Shown here piece by piece: positions 18,307-27,638 of a stretch of 64,000 bases of DNA (position 1 is the stretch's first letter; each line of letters starts with the position of its first letter). The notes under the pieces were generated by a model. The model searched no databases. It worked only from the letters and a program-made list of their open reading frames with translations, and was not told the origin of the DNA. Both the position numbers and the translations under genes were made by a program. The stretch comes from Flavobacteriales bacterium (GTDB lineage Bacteria > Bacteroidota > Bacteroidia > CAIKAF01). The stretch is taken from contig JANWKT010000017.1 of the NCBI GenBank assembly GCA_025451235.1, positions 186,001 through 250,000 on the forward strand. Reading direction: 5' to 3'.

Positions 18307-19269
18307 ATGATCAGAAAAATACTTCTTTTAATCGGCCTATTCTTCGGTGTTGCTTCTCTTCAATTAAAAGCGCAACCTGATACTGCCAAGGTAGGACTGT
18401 TTGTATATTCACTATATGACTTTGATCTGGCCAATAAAAGTTTTAGTACTGTTATTTATATATGGGTGAACCATGATGTAGATTCGCTGACCTTTGAAAA
18501 TTCCTTGGAAATTACCAATGCTAAATCAACGGAATACTCTTTATATTTTGACGAGGAGGTGGAAGGAATAAGATGGGTAAGTGTGAAGTGTCGTGCGGTG
18601 ATCATTAGCGAATGGGATATTTCGAATTTTCCATTCGACAAACAAGTGCTTACACTCCAAATAGAAGAAGGGGATAAAGATACCTCCGATCTGGTATATA
18701 TTGCCGATGCCGCTAATTCTAAAATCCATGAAAGTTTAAAACTAAAGGATTGGAAAATTATTGGATTTAAAATGAGTGAAGGAGTAAGTGTATATAAAAC
18801 TTCTTATGGAGACCCAGGCTTATCCGACCAAAGTGGATATGCCATGGTAAAAGCAGAGATCTATATCAAACGGATCAATGTCTGGACTATTTTCTTTAAA
18901 ATATTTACAGGGGTATTTGTTGGGTTTTTAATAGCTCTCTTTGTATTTTTTATCAAACCGATCAATGTGGATCCCCGGTTTGGATTATGCGTTGGAGGTC
19001 TATTTGCCGCGGTGGGTAATAAATATGTGGTGGAATCCACCGTCTCAACGGTATCCTCCAATACGTTGATCGATACTTTACATAACCTCACTTTTGTTTC
19101 TATCCTCATCATTATTTTTATCTCCGTTATTTCTCTGTTTATTTTTGAAAAAGGAGGAGAAAAAAACCTGCGCCGTGCAAAACTCCTGGATATGTGGAGC
19201 TTTATTATTATTCTATGCACCTACGTTGCTTTATCGTTTTATTTTGTTAGCCGGGCATTGGAGAGCTAA
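18307..19269 (+). CDS. Pentameric ligand-gated ion channel homolog (GLIC/ELIC-like)
   Basis: A 320-residue membrane protein with the complete architecture of a Cys-loop receptor relative. A signal peptide (residues 1-23) is followed by an all-beta extracellular domain (about 24-190) containing WDISNFPFDKQVLTL (residues 103-117), the bacterial counterpart of the FPxDxQ loop, then four helices: M1 about 193-216, M2 about 222-244, M3 about 258-281 and M4 about 293-314. The pore-lining M2 reads GLCVGGLFAAVGNKYVVES. No cysteine pair flanks the loop, as in other bacterial members. The ligand is unknown; it sits in the inner membrane with its sensor domain in the periplasm. Confidence 0.8.
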   Translation: MIRKILLLIGLFFGVASLQLKAQPDTAKVGLFVYSLYDFDLANKSFSTVIYIWVNHDVDSLTFENSLEITNAKSTEYSLYFDEEVEGIRWVSVKCRAVIISEWDISNFPFDKQVLTLQIEEGDKDTSDLVYIADAANSKIHESLKLKDWKIIGFKMSEGVSVYKTSYGDPGLSDQSGYAMVKAEIYIKRINVWTIFFKIFTGVFVGFLIALFVFFIKPINVDPRFGLCVGGLFAAVGNKYVVESTVSTVSSNTLIDTLHNLTFVSILIIIFISVISLFIFEKGGEKNLRRAKLLDMWSFIIILCTYVALSFYFVSRALES

Positions 19270-19274
19270 GCATT

Positions 19275-19703
19275 TTATTCGGGGGTATCCACCCAGCTAT
19301 TCGACCAGGAATAATATTGTTTATCGTATATCTCGATGAGTTTTCCATCAGGTAGAACTTGATAGATCTGTTTACGCTTTTCGGGTATTGGATCATTGCC
19401 TTCCTGTAAATATTCTGTGTAGAATATGATCTTATCATCCTCTACTGAATAAGAACCGATATCTTCAAAAACATTATTACAATCTCCTGACCATGCATAT
19501 ACATCATGACTTAGCAGGTATTTGAGCTGGCCATCGGCTTGGATCCTGTATAACTGGAGAATTGTATCCTTCCCATGTTGGTATTCATTCTTTCGTGTTT
19601 TTTTTACCAACACAAAAGAAGTGTTGTTCACGGAAAATGTTGCTTCCTGCGCCTGTACAACCTGAGTTGTTAATATCAGAAAAAATATCAGGATATTTTT
19701 CAT
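19275..19703 (-). CDS. Exported protein of unknown function
   Basis: A 142-residue protein with a signal peptide (MKNILIFFLILTTQVVQAQ). It is beta-rich with repeated Tyr and Trp residues (YSVEDDKIIFYTEYLQ, YDKQYYSWSNSW). No family was recognised. It ends 5 bp from the converging ion channel gene. Confidence 0.5.
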   Translation of the reverse strand: MKNILIFFLILTTQVVQAQEATFSVNNTSFVLVKKTRKNEYQHGKDTILQLYRIQADGQLKYLLSHDVYAWSGDCNNVFEDIGSYSVEDDKIIFYTEYLQEGNDPIPEKRKQIYQVLPDGKLIEIYDKQYYSWSNSWVDTPE

Positions 19704-19723
19704 TCTACTTCAAATATAAAGCA

Positions 19724-21313
19724 TTATAGCCGAAAAACATGAATAGGACCCGAACTTCCGATTTCAAATGGAAGGTATTCCTGCATTTCAGGCTGTTTTA
19801 ATATTTCAGGATCGAGAATAATGAGGATACGGGTCCCCTGGTCCTTAAAATTCTCAATCAGTTCTTTTCCTCTTAGGTCTTGTCCATATTCGTTGTTTCC
19901 CTTTCGGCCGGCCATTACAAATGGGATACTAATGCTATTGTCGGGAATGCAAAGTATTTTTTCATCTCTCCCAACCTTTAATCCATCCAGAAAAGTATCG
20001 AGGGAGAGCATGTATTTCACCTTATTTTCATATTGTTCCTGAAAGAATTGCCAGTAACCTCGTTCGTAAGTTGAAAATAGCATATGCTTTTGATGGATAT
20101 TGATTTTATATCTATTGTATCTTATATCCAGGGCAAGTTCGGTATAAGCAAGGTTCAATAAAACAAAGAGTAAAAAAGCTGATTTCACCATTATATTTTT
20201 AAAGCTTTTGGGAAAAACAGTTTTGAATGTAATGGAAAAACATATCAGTAATAAGATCCACATGGGCATGATCTCAATCAGGTAATAATCATGGTTGCCG
20301 AACAAAGTGAACCAACATAGGATATACAGAATGCTCCCGATTTGTACAATGAACAGGAACAATAACAGAGGCAAATGTTTTCTCCATGTTTTAAGGAGAC
20401 CAACCAGTATACTCAGATAAAATACTCCCAAGAGGATCAATGAAAACTTATGGTACCATTGGAAGATCATGATATGGGTAAATCCATACCAAGCCTCCGC
20501 AATTTCTTTTTTGCCCATTTTCCAAATGGGGTAAACGTCGTTGAAAGTATAAGGGGCCCGATGGATGAAATTATAATGATAGGCATACTTATACCAGGCA
20601 AAAAGAGACAGCAACAGGAATACAATTCCACCCAGCATCCAGCCTCTATGGTGGAAGAGCGTTGGCCCATTTTTCTTGAAAAATTTTAACTCGTGCATGA
20701 TCCATATCATGACCCAGGCCACCCAGGTGATCAGGGAAGAAACCTTCATCAGTCCGGCAAGCGTGAAAAGAAAAATACATAGGACGAGGAATTTTTTCTT
20801 TTGGGAAATAGTGTACCGATAGAACATATACCAGGCCATCATCACCAATCCAAGAGAAGTGGTATTCGTAAGATAGTTGCAGGTATAAAAGGCAATGACG
20901 GGCGTAGCCAATACCAACAAGCTAATTCCTCCTGCCCAAATATCGTCCTTGAGAATACCTTTTAATAACCTGAATAAACAAATGAGTCCTAAGAAAAAGA
21001 TCAATGTATTGAGTCCACGGTAGATCCATAGGTGATATCCGAAGACACTCCAAAGTTTGGCTACAGAATAATAGAGAAGAGGAAATTCTCCAGCAGAATA
21101 TCCAGCCGATCCACCATCGGCTATTTGATTATGAATGGCAGGATGATGAAAAGGAAGACCGTCGTTATAATAATTAATGGCCAACGAAAGGCAATCACTT
21201 TGCCTGTACATATGGATTGATTGAGGCTTTTGGTTGATGATGGTATGGTAATTATAAAACCACCCTACCAATAATAAGATTAAAAAAAAGAATAATGTGG
21301 AATATCGATTCAT
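19724..21313 (-). CDS. GT39/ArnT-like polytopic glycosyltransferase
   Basis: A 529-residue inner-membrane protein with about ten helices. The first periplasmic loop after helix 1 has MYRQSDCLSLAINYYNDG...HHPAIHNQIADGGSAGYSAGEFPLLYYSVAKLW, which resembles the acidic-motif loop of GT-C enzymes that use polyprenyl-phosphate sugars. The C-terminal 130 residues are soluble and alpha/beta-like. It likely transfers a sugar to an envelope acceptor; donor and acceptor are unknown. A related protein is encoded at 31098-32585. Confidence 0.7.
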   Translation of the reverse strand: MNRYSTLFFFLILLLVGWFYNYHTIINQKPQSIHMYRQSDCLSLAINYYNDGLPFHHPAIHNQIADGGSAGYSAGEFPLLYYSVAKLWSVFGYHLWIYRGLNTLIFFLGLICLFRLLKGILKDDIWAGGISLLVLATPVIAFYTCNYLTNTTSLGLVMMAWYMFYRYTISQKKKFLVLCIFLFTLAGLMKVSSLITWVAWVMIWIMHELKFFKKNGPTLFHHRGWMLGGIVFLLLSLFAWYKYAYHYNFIHRAPYTFNDVYPIWKMGKKEIAEAWYGFTHIMIFQWYHKFSLILLGVFYLSILVGLLKTWRKHLPLLLFLFIVQIGSILYILCWFTLFGNHDYYLIEIMPMWILLLICFSITFKTVFPKSFKNIMVKSAFLLFVLLNLAYTELALDIRYNRYKINIHQKHMLFSTYERGYWQFFQEQYENKVKYMLSLDTFLDGLKVGRDEKILCIPDNSISIPFVMAGRKGNNEYGQDLRGKELIENFKDQGTRILIILDPEILKQPEMQEYLPFEIGSSGPIHVFRL

Positions 21314-21344
21314 GAAAACAAGAGCTGAGAGCTAGATTATATGC

Positions 21345-22337
21345 TTAATGATATTTTATTTCCCTTTCTGTGATCCACTCAGCTTTACCATTTCGAAAGT
21401 TGATTTTTTGGGTCCAATTTCCGGTCTTATCGTAGGTATACTTAAATATAAGTTCAAGGGTGGACTCGCCTTTTCGCAATACAGTTCTTTTGATCTCATT
21501 CCCATTTTTGTCGAAAGTAAAAGTTACCTGGGTGGTAAGTTCTCCATTGGAAGAGTAGGTTTTCTCATCTATTTTATTCCCATTTTTGTCGTACTGGTAA
21601 ATTTGTTTGTCATGCATGGAGGTATCATTTTCGTTAATATAATAAGTGACTTCCTCGATTAGGTGACCTTTTTTATCATATTTACTTGCAACCCAATCCA
21701 TTTCCGACGCTGAATAATATTCAATAACACTGGTGCGGTTTCCTTTCTCATCATAGTTTGTGGTAGACCTACCTGTTTCTGTACCTTCGCTCAATTTTGC
21801 TGTGTAATTTTGCTCAATCCATTGCCCCCTTTCATTATACGTATAGGAATAATGCATTCGCATAACCCCTTCTTCATAGGATTTATATTCTATTAAGTGA
21901 CCTCGTTCATCGAAGTTAAAAGTTTCTTGGGCCATCAAATGACCCTTTTCATCGTAATCACTTATTTCGGTGTTATTTCCTTTTGCATCATAAACATACA
22001 CCATCTTGCCAGTTGACTTATTGTCCCAATCGGAATAGGCTATTCCCATTTTATTGCCTTTTTCATCATAAGAGAAAACCTGCTTTTCGGATGGCTGATC
22101 GTTTTCGTAGTAATAAGTTTTTTCAGTTATCTTCCCCTTCGTATCATAAGCAACGGAATAGAATTTGACCTGTTTACTTGGTTTACCTTTGGTTATTTCT
22201 GCATTGACTTGGGTGGCTTCAAATAATTTTTCTTTAAAAAATGACACCTCCCCTTTTAGTCCTAGCTCAGAAATAGACTGTGTATAACTATTGGACGAAA
22301 AGATAAAAGCAGCCATTAAAAAAATGAATATTCTCAT
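21345..22337 (-). CDS. Exported YD/RHS-like repeat protein
   Basis: A 330-residue protein starting at the ATG at 22337, which places the signal peptide (MRIFIFLMAAFIFSSNSYTQ) at the N-terminus; an upstream frame to 22439 overlaps the neighbouring gene. About ten repeats of the form YDxKGNxxExxxYxxxG run from residue 60 to the end (YDEKGNKM, YDAKGNNTE, FDERGHLIE, YNERGQWIE, YDKNGNKID, FDKNGNEIK, YDKTGNWTQ). These match the short YD-repeat beta-solenoid found in RHS-like and wall-associated proteins, here without a toxin or shell domain. Confidence 0.7.
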   Translation of the reverse strand: MRIFIFLMAAFIFSSNSYTQSISELGLKGEVSFFKEKLFEATQVNAEITKGKPSKQVKFYSVAYDTKGKITEKTYYYENDQPSEKQVFSYDEKGNKMGIAYSDWDNKSTGKMVYVYDAKGNNTEISDYDEKGHLMAQETFNFDERGHLIEYKSYEEGVMRMHYSYTYNERGQWIEQNYTAKLSEGTETGRSTTNYDEKGNRTSVIEYYSASEMDWVASKYDKKGHLIEEVTYYINENDTSMHDKQIYQYDKNGNKIDEKTYSSNGELTTQVTFTFDKNGNEIKRTVLRKGESTLELIFKYTYDKTGNWTQKINFRNGKAEWITEREIKYH

Positions 22338-22392
22338 GTCTTCTTTTTTGCTGGTAGCTAATATAGACATTAAAATGCTGATCCAATGACTC

Positions 22393-22956
22393 TCATTTTT
22401 TACAATATTCATCCGACTCATCCACAGGATATTTCTCATCCAGGTCTATGTTATTAAAACTTTTTCTTCCTCCCCACGAAAAAAGTTTTTCGAAAAAAGG
22501 CAATAGCCGGCTTGTTTTGATCGCTTCGAGGAAATAAACCTCATGTTCTTTTTCCTTCATTCCCATTTCATAAAGGATATGATCATGTTCACGGATCCCC
22601 AATGAATGAAAATAATGTTTCATCCTGAAATATTCACAAACATTTCCACTTTCCAGTCTGCCGGCAAAATAAAAAGGCATGAACCAGCCAATAACATAGC
22701 AGCTAGCGGAAATCACCTTGCCGATAATATGAAACCTGAATTCGTAATATTTTGAAACCGGGATCTGATATTGTTGCATGATCTTCAAAACTTCCTGGCG
22801 ATGGTTCCATTCATCCACTTCAATTTGGTGGATCGCTTTTTTTTCTTCCTTATTTTTAACAGAGCCTGCATGTCCCTGATATGCAAAAGCAGCAGCTTTT
22901 TCAGCAGAATAGGCTTTTTGCAAGAGCTTAATTAAATCAGAATGGTTTAATTGCAT
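22393..22956 (-). CDS. Ferritin-like/COQ7-type di-iron protein
   Basis: A 187-residue protein with a carboxylate-bridged di-iron signature: YSAEKAAAFAYQGH near residue 16, EVDEWNHRQEV near 46-56 and a C-terminal HDHILYEMGMKEKEHEVYFLEAI. The spacing and the two hydrophobic segments between (FHIIGKVISASCYVIGWFMPFYF) recall membrane-associated COQ7 (demethoxyubiquinone hydroxylase) relatives. In a menaquinone-using Bacteroidota the substrate is uncertain. Confidence 0.62.
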   Translation of the reverse strand: MQLNHSDLIKLLQKAYSAEKAAAFAYQGHAGSVKNKEEKKAIHQIEVDEWNHRQEVLKIMQQYQIPVSKYYEFRFHIIGKVISASCYVIGWFMPFYFAGRLESGNVCEYFRMKHYFHSLGIREHDHILYEMGMKEKEHEVYFLEAIKTSRLLPFFEKLFSWGGRKSFNNIDLDEKYPVDESDEYCKK

Positions 22957-23025
22957 GGGAATGGAAAGACCTGCATATCAACAAACTTTCAATCAAATAT
23001 ATGGGTTTTATGTTCTTCATATAGA

Positions 23026-23625
23026 TTAATATTCCATAAAATCCTTTTGCCAGGTAAAACCTTCTTTTTTTGCCTTTTCTATATCGTCTTTTTCCACTTT
23101 AATGGTAATGGTTCGACCACTTTTTGCCAAGGGATCATCCGATTTCCTTTCGGATAATCCGGTACCATACAATCCCTGAACGTGGATATTTTTATCTAAC
23201 ATTTTTTGCTTGATCTGCTCATCGTCCAGATCCATGGTCCAATCACCTATTAATTCAACTCTAGCCATCCAAATCCAGGGGCGATGAAAATTCATGTCTT
23301 CTAATTTGAACTGGTCCTTACGTAGAATGGTAACCTCGATATTCCTACCGGTTAAACATTGGCAACCGGCACAGGTCGTTTCATAAGGTTTTCCACTAAA
23401 TTTTGAGCTGAAGACCTGAATAGAATCTTTGGCTAGTTCTTTTTCAAGGTTTTTCAATGTTTGTGTTGCGTTATCAAAAGTAACCCAGGAGGGAGGGCAT
23501 ACTGTTTCCTGGTAGATCATCACAATACGATCATTGGTTTGCCCAAAAAGAACCGAAGCGCAAGAACAAAAAAGAATGTACCATGCTTTTCTCAATTTCT
23601 TTCGTTTACATACAATACAACCCAA
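23026..23625 (-). CDS. Exported Cys-containing protein of unknown function
   Basis: A 199-residue protein with a hydrophobic N-terminal segment ending in SVLFGQ, probably a signal peptide. The mature part contains TVCPPSWVTFDN and a TTCAGCQCLTGRNIEV cluster typical of a disulphide-bonded or metal-binding beta domain, and a Lys/Glu-rich C-terminus. No family was recognised. Confidence 0.5.
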   Translation of the reverse strand: MGCIVCKRKKLRKAWYILFCSCASVLFGQTNDRIVMIYQETVCPPSWVTFDNATQTLKNLEKELAKDSIQVFSSKFSGKPYETTCAGCQCLTGRNIEVTILRKDQFKLEDMNFHRPWIWMARVELIGDWTMDLDDEQIKQKMLDKNIHVQGLYGTGLSERKSDDPLAKSGRTITIKVEKDDIEKAKKEGFTWQKDFMEY

Positions 23626-23685
23626 ATAATGGAAGGTTCAATGGATCCATTGATTGAATACCTCGCAATAAAGAGGTTTAAAGAA

Positions 23686-24792
23686 TTACTGGACGATGAT
23701 CCTCTGCGTTACTTGGTTGCCGGAAGCCTCATTAAAAATGGAGGCACTGTAAATGCCGGCAGCCCATTGGGTGCAATTGATTTCGAGTCGGGCCATTCCT
23801 GATATGGAAAAGGGGGTTGAATACATGAGTTTCCCTACAGCATCATAGATCACCACTTTGGCATTCACAGGTTCGTTACTGCTCATGTCAATAAAAAATC
23901 CTTCATCCGCAGGATTTGGATAAACAGGATGTACCTGGAAATCGGCTATATTTTCATTCTTAATAATTACCGGACCATAATATTTATATTCTCCATCATA
24001 ATCCACTTGTTTCAATCGGTAGTAGGTAAGCTGATAAGGCCTTTCGTCTAACAATGCATAACTTAGTTGGGTATTTGAATATCCTGCCCCTTTTACGGTT
24101 CCTAATATTTCATAATTAATCGCATCAATAGATTTTTCTACAATAAATGCATCACTGTTGATCTCAGTTTCAGTTTCCCAATAGAGGCGGTTCGTTTTCC
24201 CCTCATCATATCCATTGAACAAGGAAAGGGCAACCGGCAATGGGGTGGTAACAAAACAATCGAGTGGAGTCATTCTTGATCCTGAACCAACTCCATTGTG
24301 GTAAACTGTTAATTGGCTCATCCCAGTAGCATGATTGACCGAAACGATGGTCCCCAGAGATCCGTTACAAGTAAGTTGGTTACCCGCAGAGGAGAAGTTG
24401 CCTCCTCCGGAGCAATAGTCGTTCAGCGTAACCGTGCCGGTGCCTGGTACAAAGGTGAAAACTTCTGAAGTGTTGGACCCGTTCAGTGCCCAGGTCATTT
24501 TATAAACAGGTGATGAAAAATTCAACCTGATCCAGCCGGTTGAATATTGATGCCACCAGGCAGGGTTGGAGCAATTAAAGGTATTGGCCCCACAGGTATA
24601 ACTAAAATTCCCTAAAGTAGGGACATTAAAAACGGTGGCTGTAACCGTAACACCTGAACCTGCACTGAAATAAGGGAACATGGCAGGACCAATCAATGTA
24701 GCTGTGTTATAATTCGACATATTGCATGCCTGCCCCCATTGAAAAATTGGAATACAAACTATCGATATAATAGTTATGAGTAGACGTGACAT
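23686..24792 (-). CDS. T9SS type-A sorting domain-containing secreted protein
   Basis: A 368-residue secreted protein. Signal peptide, then a beta-rich domain of about 200 residues with conserved Cys (ACNMSN, YTCGANTFNC, CNGSLGT), the LPVALSLFNGYDEG...LYWETETEINSDAFIVEKSID linker and a C-terminal sorting domain (VYPNPADEGFFIDM...AAGIYSASIFNEASGNQVTQRIIVQ). Linker and tail match the T9SS protein at 2356-3660. It should be exported across the outer membrane. Confidence 0.8.
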   Translation of the reverse strand: MSRLLITIISIVCIPIFQWGQACNMSNYNTATLIGPAMFPYFSAGSGVTVTATVFNVPTLGNFSYTCGANTFNCSNPAWWHQYSTGWIRLNFSSPVYKMTWALNGSNTSEVFTFVPGTGTVTLNDYCSGGGNFSSAGNQLTCNGSLGTIVSVNHATGMSQLTVYHNGVGSGSRMTPLDCFVTTPLPVALSLFNGYDEGKTNRLYWETETEINSDAFIVEKSIDAINYEILGTVKGAGYSNTQLSYALLDERPYQLTYYRLKQVDYDGEYKYYGPVIIKNENIADFQVHPVYPNPADEGFFIDMSSNEPVNAKVVIYDAVGKLMYSTPFSISGMARLEINCTQWAAGIYSASIFNEASGNQVTQRIIVQ

Positions 24793-24932
24793 AGGGTCCT
24801 TGATTTGAAAATTCCTACTTTAAATGTATACAGAGAATTAGGAAATACAAATAATGTTGAATGATTTTTAGCTAAATGGCTGATTATTAACGCCTAATTT
24901 CACACTTTTCTTCATGATGTCAATTTAAGACA

Positions 24933-26369
24933 TTATTGATCCGGCGTATCCGTTGCTGTTTTTTTGGATCGACCGAATATAAAATAAACGGGTATACCCA
25001 AAGCAACGATCAAGATTCCCCAACGCGTAACATCCCACATATAGATCAAAAGGATCAGGCAGAATGCGGTTGCCAGGATCATATACAGGGCTGGTAGAAA
25101 AGGATACCCAAATGCTTTATAAGGCCGCGGGGTATCTGGTCTTTTTCTTCGGAGGATAAAAATCCCTCCAATGGTGAGAATATAAAACAAAATAACCGCC
25201 AGCATTACATAACCCAAGAGTTGATTATAAGCCCCTAACAAACAAAGCAAACTTGCCCATATACATTGAAAATTCAACGCCTTTCCAGGAACACCATTTT
25301 TGTTCAAGGTTCCCATACCTTTGAAAAACAATTTATCTTTTGCCATGGCATAGTACACCCTGGCGCCTGAAAGTATACAACCATTGTTACAACCAAAAGT
25401 GGAGATCATGATCAATACGGCAATAGATATCACGGCCGTTGTACCTCCTATCCTTTCGGCTGCAGTTGCTGCTACCCGGTTATAAGGAGAGGTTTGAATA
25501 TCACCTAAGGGAAGTACCAGTAAATAAACAAAATTTACGACGATATAAATAAAGGTCACCAAACCTGTTCCGATGGCCAAACTTCTTACCAAAGTTTTGG
25601 TGGGATTCACCACCTCGTCGCCAGCAAAACTAATATTATTCCATGCATCGCTGGAGAATAAAGAACCCGTCATCGCCAGACCAATCGCAATAATAATTCC
25701 AAAACCTGTTATCATTTGCGGAGCACTTGCTGTCCAGGTTGTCTTATCAACTACCACTTTTTTTGCTTCCCAAATATTGTGGAAATTCGCTTTTACTGCA
25801 TCCGGATCAATGCCGATAGCCAAGCCCAATACAATTAAAATGAGGATAGCAATGATCTTGGTACTTCCAAAAATATTCTGAATGAGTTTTCCATTTTTAA
25901 CTCCTCTACCATTGAGCCAGGTAAGCAAAATAATTGAAGCAATGGCGAGCAACTGAACAGATGAAAACTTAAATGAACCTATTTCAAATAATATATTTTT
26001 TTCAGAAAACCAGGGAACAAGGATCCCTGTAAATGTTGCAAAAGCAACCGCTACCGCTGCAATCGTTCCGGTTTGGATCACTCCAAAAAGTGTCCATCCA
26101 TATAAAAAAGAGACCAATGGATTATACGCTTCACGAAGATAAATATATTGCCCACCAGCTTTAGGCATCATGGCGGCCAACTCCGCATAACTGGTGGCAC
26201 CAATTAGGGTAATCACTCCCGACAGAAGCCATACTACGATTAAATATCCTGGAGATCCTACGGTCCTCGCAATATCAGCACTCACCATAAAAATACCCGA
26301 ACCGATCATGGTCCCGGCTACGATCATTACCGCATCAAAAAGACGAATTTCACGCTTAAATCCTGTCAT
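24933..26369 (-). CDS. APC-superfamily amino acid permease
   Basis: A 478-residue inner-membrane transporter with about 12 helices. The N-terminal helix has the APC signature FDAVMIVAGTMIGSGIFMVSADIAR, followed by GATSYAELAAMMPKAGGQYIYLREAY, and a central FSSDAWNNISFAGDEVVNPTKTLVRSL as in LAT-type/AdiC-like amino acid exchangers. The ATG at 26369 is preferred over the TTG two codons upstream. Substrate cannot be assigned beyond an amino acid. Confidence 0.85.
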   Translation of the reverse strand: MTGFKREIRLFDAVMIVAGTMIGSGIFMVSADIARTVGSPGYLIVVWLLSGVITLIGATSYAELAAMMPKAGGQYIYLREAYNPLVSFLYGWTLFGVIQTGTIAAVAVAFATFTGILVPWFSEKNILFEIGSFKFSSVQLLAIASIILLTWLNGRGVKNGKLIQNIFGSTKIIAILILIVLGLAIGIDPDAVKANFHNIWEAKKVVVDKTTWTASAPQMITGFGIIIAIGLAMTGSLFSSDAWNNISFAGDEVVNPTKTLVRSLAIGTGLVTFIYIVVNFVYLLVLPLGDIQTSPYNRVAATAAERIGGTTAVISIAVLIMISTFGCNNGCILSGARVYYAMAKDKLFFKGMGTLNKNGVPGKALNFQCIWASLLCLLGAYNQLLGYVMLAVILFYILTIGGIFILRRKRPDTPRPYKAFGYPFLPALYMILATAFCLILLIYMWDVTRWGILIVALGIPVYFIFGRSKKTATDTPDQ

Positions 26370-26459
26370 GGTCAAAAACTTACAGATACAAATAAAAGAA
26401 AATGGGCCATGATTCCTATATTTTTACACCGAATTCACTATTTTGAATAAATTTGTTGA

Positions 26460-26948
26460 ATGCCTGATAAAGCACAAATAGATCAAATCACGGATCAGGA
26501 TCTTGTAAAGGATCTGAGGTTAGGTGACCAGGATGCTTTTGAATTGTTATACGATAAATATGGCCGGGCCATTTTCGGGCTGTTATGTAAGATAACCAAC
26601 CATCCTGCATTGGCGGAAGATCTTTTGCATCAATGCTTTGTAAAGGTATGGCAGGATATTTCACTTTTTGATCCTCAGCAACAAAGGTTATTTACATGGA
26701 TATGCACGATGGCCAGAACCCTTGGTCAAGATAAAATGAGCGTAAAAAACGATTTAGATCAAATCCAAGCAGGTAAAAATTACGTAAAGGAAAGTATAGC
26801 TTATGCCCAGGAGAAGAAACCGGAGCAAATTTTCGACCTGGTTTTTATAAAAGGGAAAACCTATGAAGAGTTGGAAAAGGAGATGGGCATAACGAGGGAA
26901 GAATTAAAAAGAATCATAAGATCAGAAATAAACCTATTGAGAAAGTAA
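26460..26948 (+). CDS. ECF-type RNA polymerase sigma factor
   Basis: A 162-residue sigma-70-family factor. Region 2 spans about residues 14-82 (DQDAFELLYDKYGRAIFGLLCKITNH...AEDLLHQCFVKVWQDISLFDP...LFTWICTMARTLGQDKM), with the usual helix for -10 recognition, and region 4 is at about 118-160 (FDLVFIKGKTYEELEKEMGITREELKRIIRSEINLLRK). It is 8 bp upstream of a cupin-type protein with an anti-sigma-like N-terminus and probably controlled by it. Confidence 0.86.
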   Translation: MPDKAQIDQITDQDLVKDLRLGDQDAFELLYDKYGRAIFGLLCKITNHPALAEDLLHQCFVKVWQDISLFDPQQQRLFTWICTMARTLGQDKMSVKNDLDQIQAGKNYVKESIAYAQEKKPEQIFDLVFIKGKTYEELEKEMGITREELKRIIRSEINLLRK

Positions 26949-26956
26949 TAAATAGA

Positions 26957-27568
26957 ATGAACAATGTAGTAAAATTTATAGAGTCAGGAATTATCGAGTC
27001 CTATGTTTTAGGGCTTGCCTCTCCCGATGAGCAAAAAGAAGTGGAGCTCATGGCCTCTATGCATACGGAGGTGAACGAGGAGATCGAAAATATTTCCAGG
27101 TCATTACAAACGGTATCGGCCCATAATGCTCCTCAACCTAATTCTACAGTACGACCTTTAATTATGGCTACGGTTGATTATGTAGAAAGGATCAAGCATG
27201 GAGAGGCGCCCAGCGATCCTCCCATCCTGAATGAAAATTCTCAACTTTTAGATTACCAGGAATGGTTGTCAAGACCCGATATGATCCTGCCGGATGACTT
27301 CAATGACATCTTTATCAAAATCATTGCTCATACCCCTCAGGCCATATCTGCCATTGTATGGATCGAAGAAGAAACTCCTTATGAAGTGCATGAAGCGGAG
27401 TATGAAAAATTCCTAATTGTAGAAGGTACCTGTGATATCATCATCGATGAAAAACCCCATAGCCTGGTTGCAGGAGATTATATGAGCATCCCTTTGCATT
27501 CAGGGCATATAGTTAAAGTTACATCTACCATACCTTGTAAAGTGATTTTACAAAGGGTGGCGGCGTAA
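26957..27568 (+). CDS. Cupin-domain anti-sigma-like protein
   Basis: A 203-residue cytoplasmic protein with no transmembrane helix. The N-terminal part (FIESGIIESYVLGLASPDEQKEVELMASMHTEVNEEIE) resembles the anti-sigma domain of RskA-type proteins but lacks the HxxxCxxC zinc motif. The C-terminal half (about 110-200) is a cupin (YEVHEAEYEKFLIVEGTCDIIID...LVAGDYMSIPLHSGHIVKV). Together they resemble a soluble ChrR-like anti-sigma/sensor, which may bind metal or a small molecule. It lies 8 bp after the sigma factor gene. Confidence 0.72.
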   Translation: MNNVVKFIESGIIESYVLGLASPDEQKEVELMASMHTEVNEEIENISRSLQTVSAHNAPQPNSTVRPLIMATVDYVERIKHGEAPSDPPILNENSQLLDYQEWLSRPDMILPDDFNDIFIKIIAHTPQAISAIVWIEEETPYEVHEAEYEKFLIVEGTCDIIIDEKPHSLVAGDYMSIPLHSGHIVKVTSTIPCKVILQRVAA

Positions 27569-27638
27569 AAAAAGACGTAAACCCTAAAGATCGTCTTATG
27601 TCCTTTTTCTTATCTTTACGCCCTAATCATTTTTACTT

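Noticed and set aside
23461-23802. Plus-strand frame over the T9SS and Cys-containing protein genes
   Set aside because: It lies across two minus-strand genes with clear signal peptide or sorting domain and has no features of its own.
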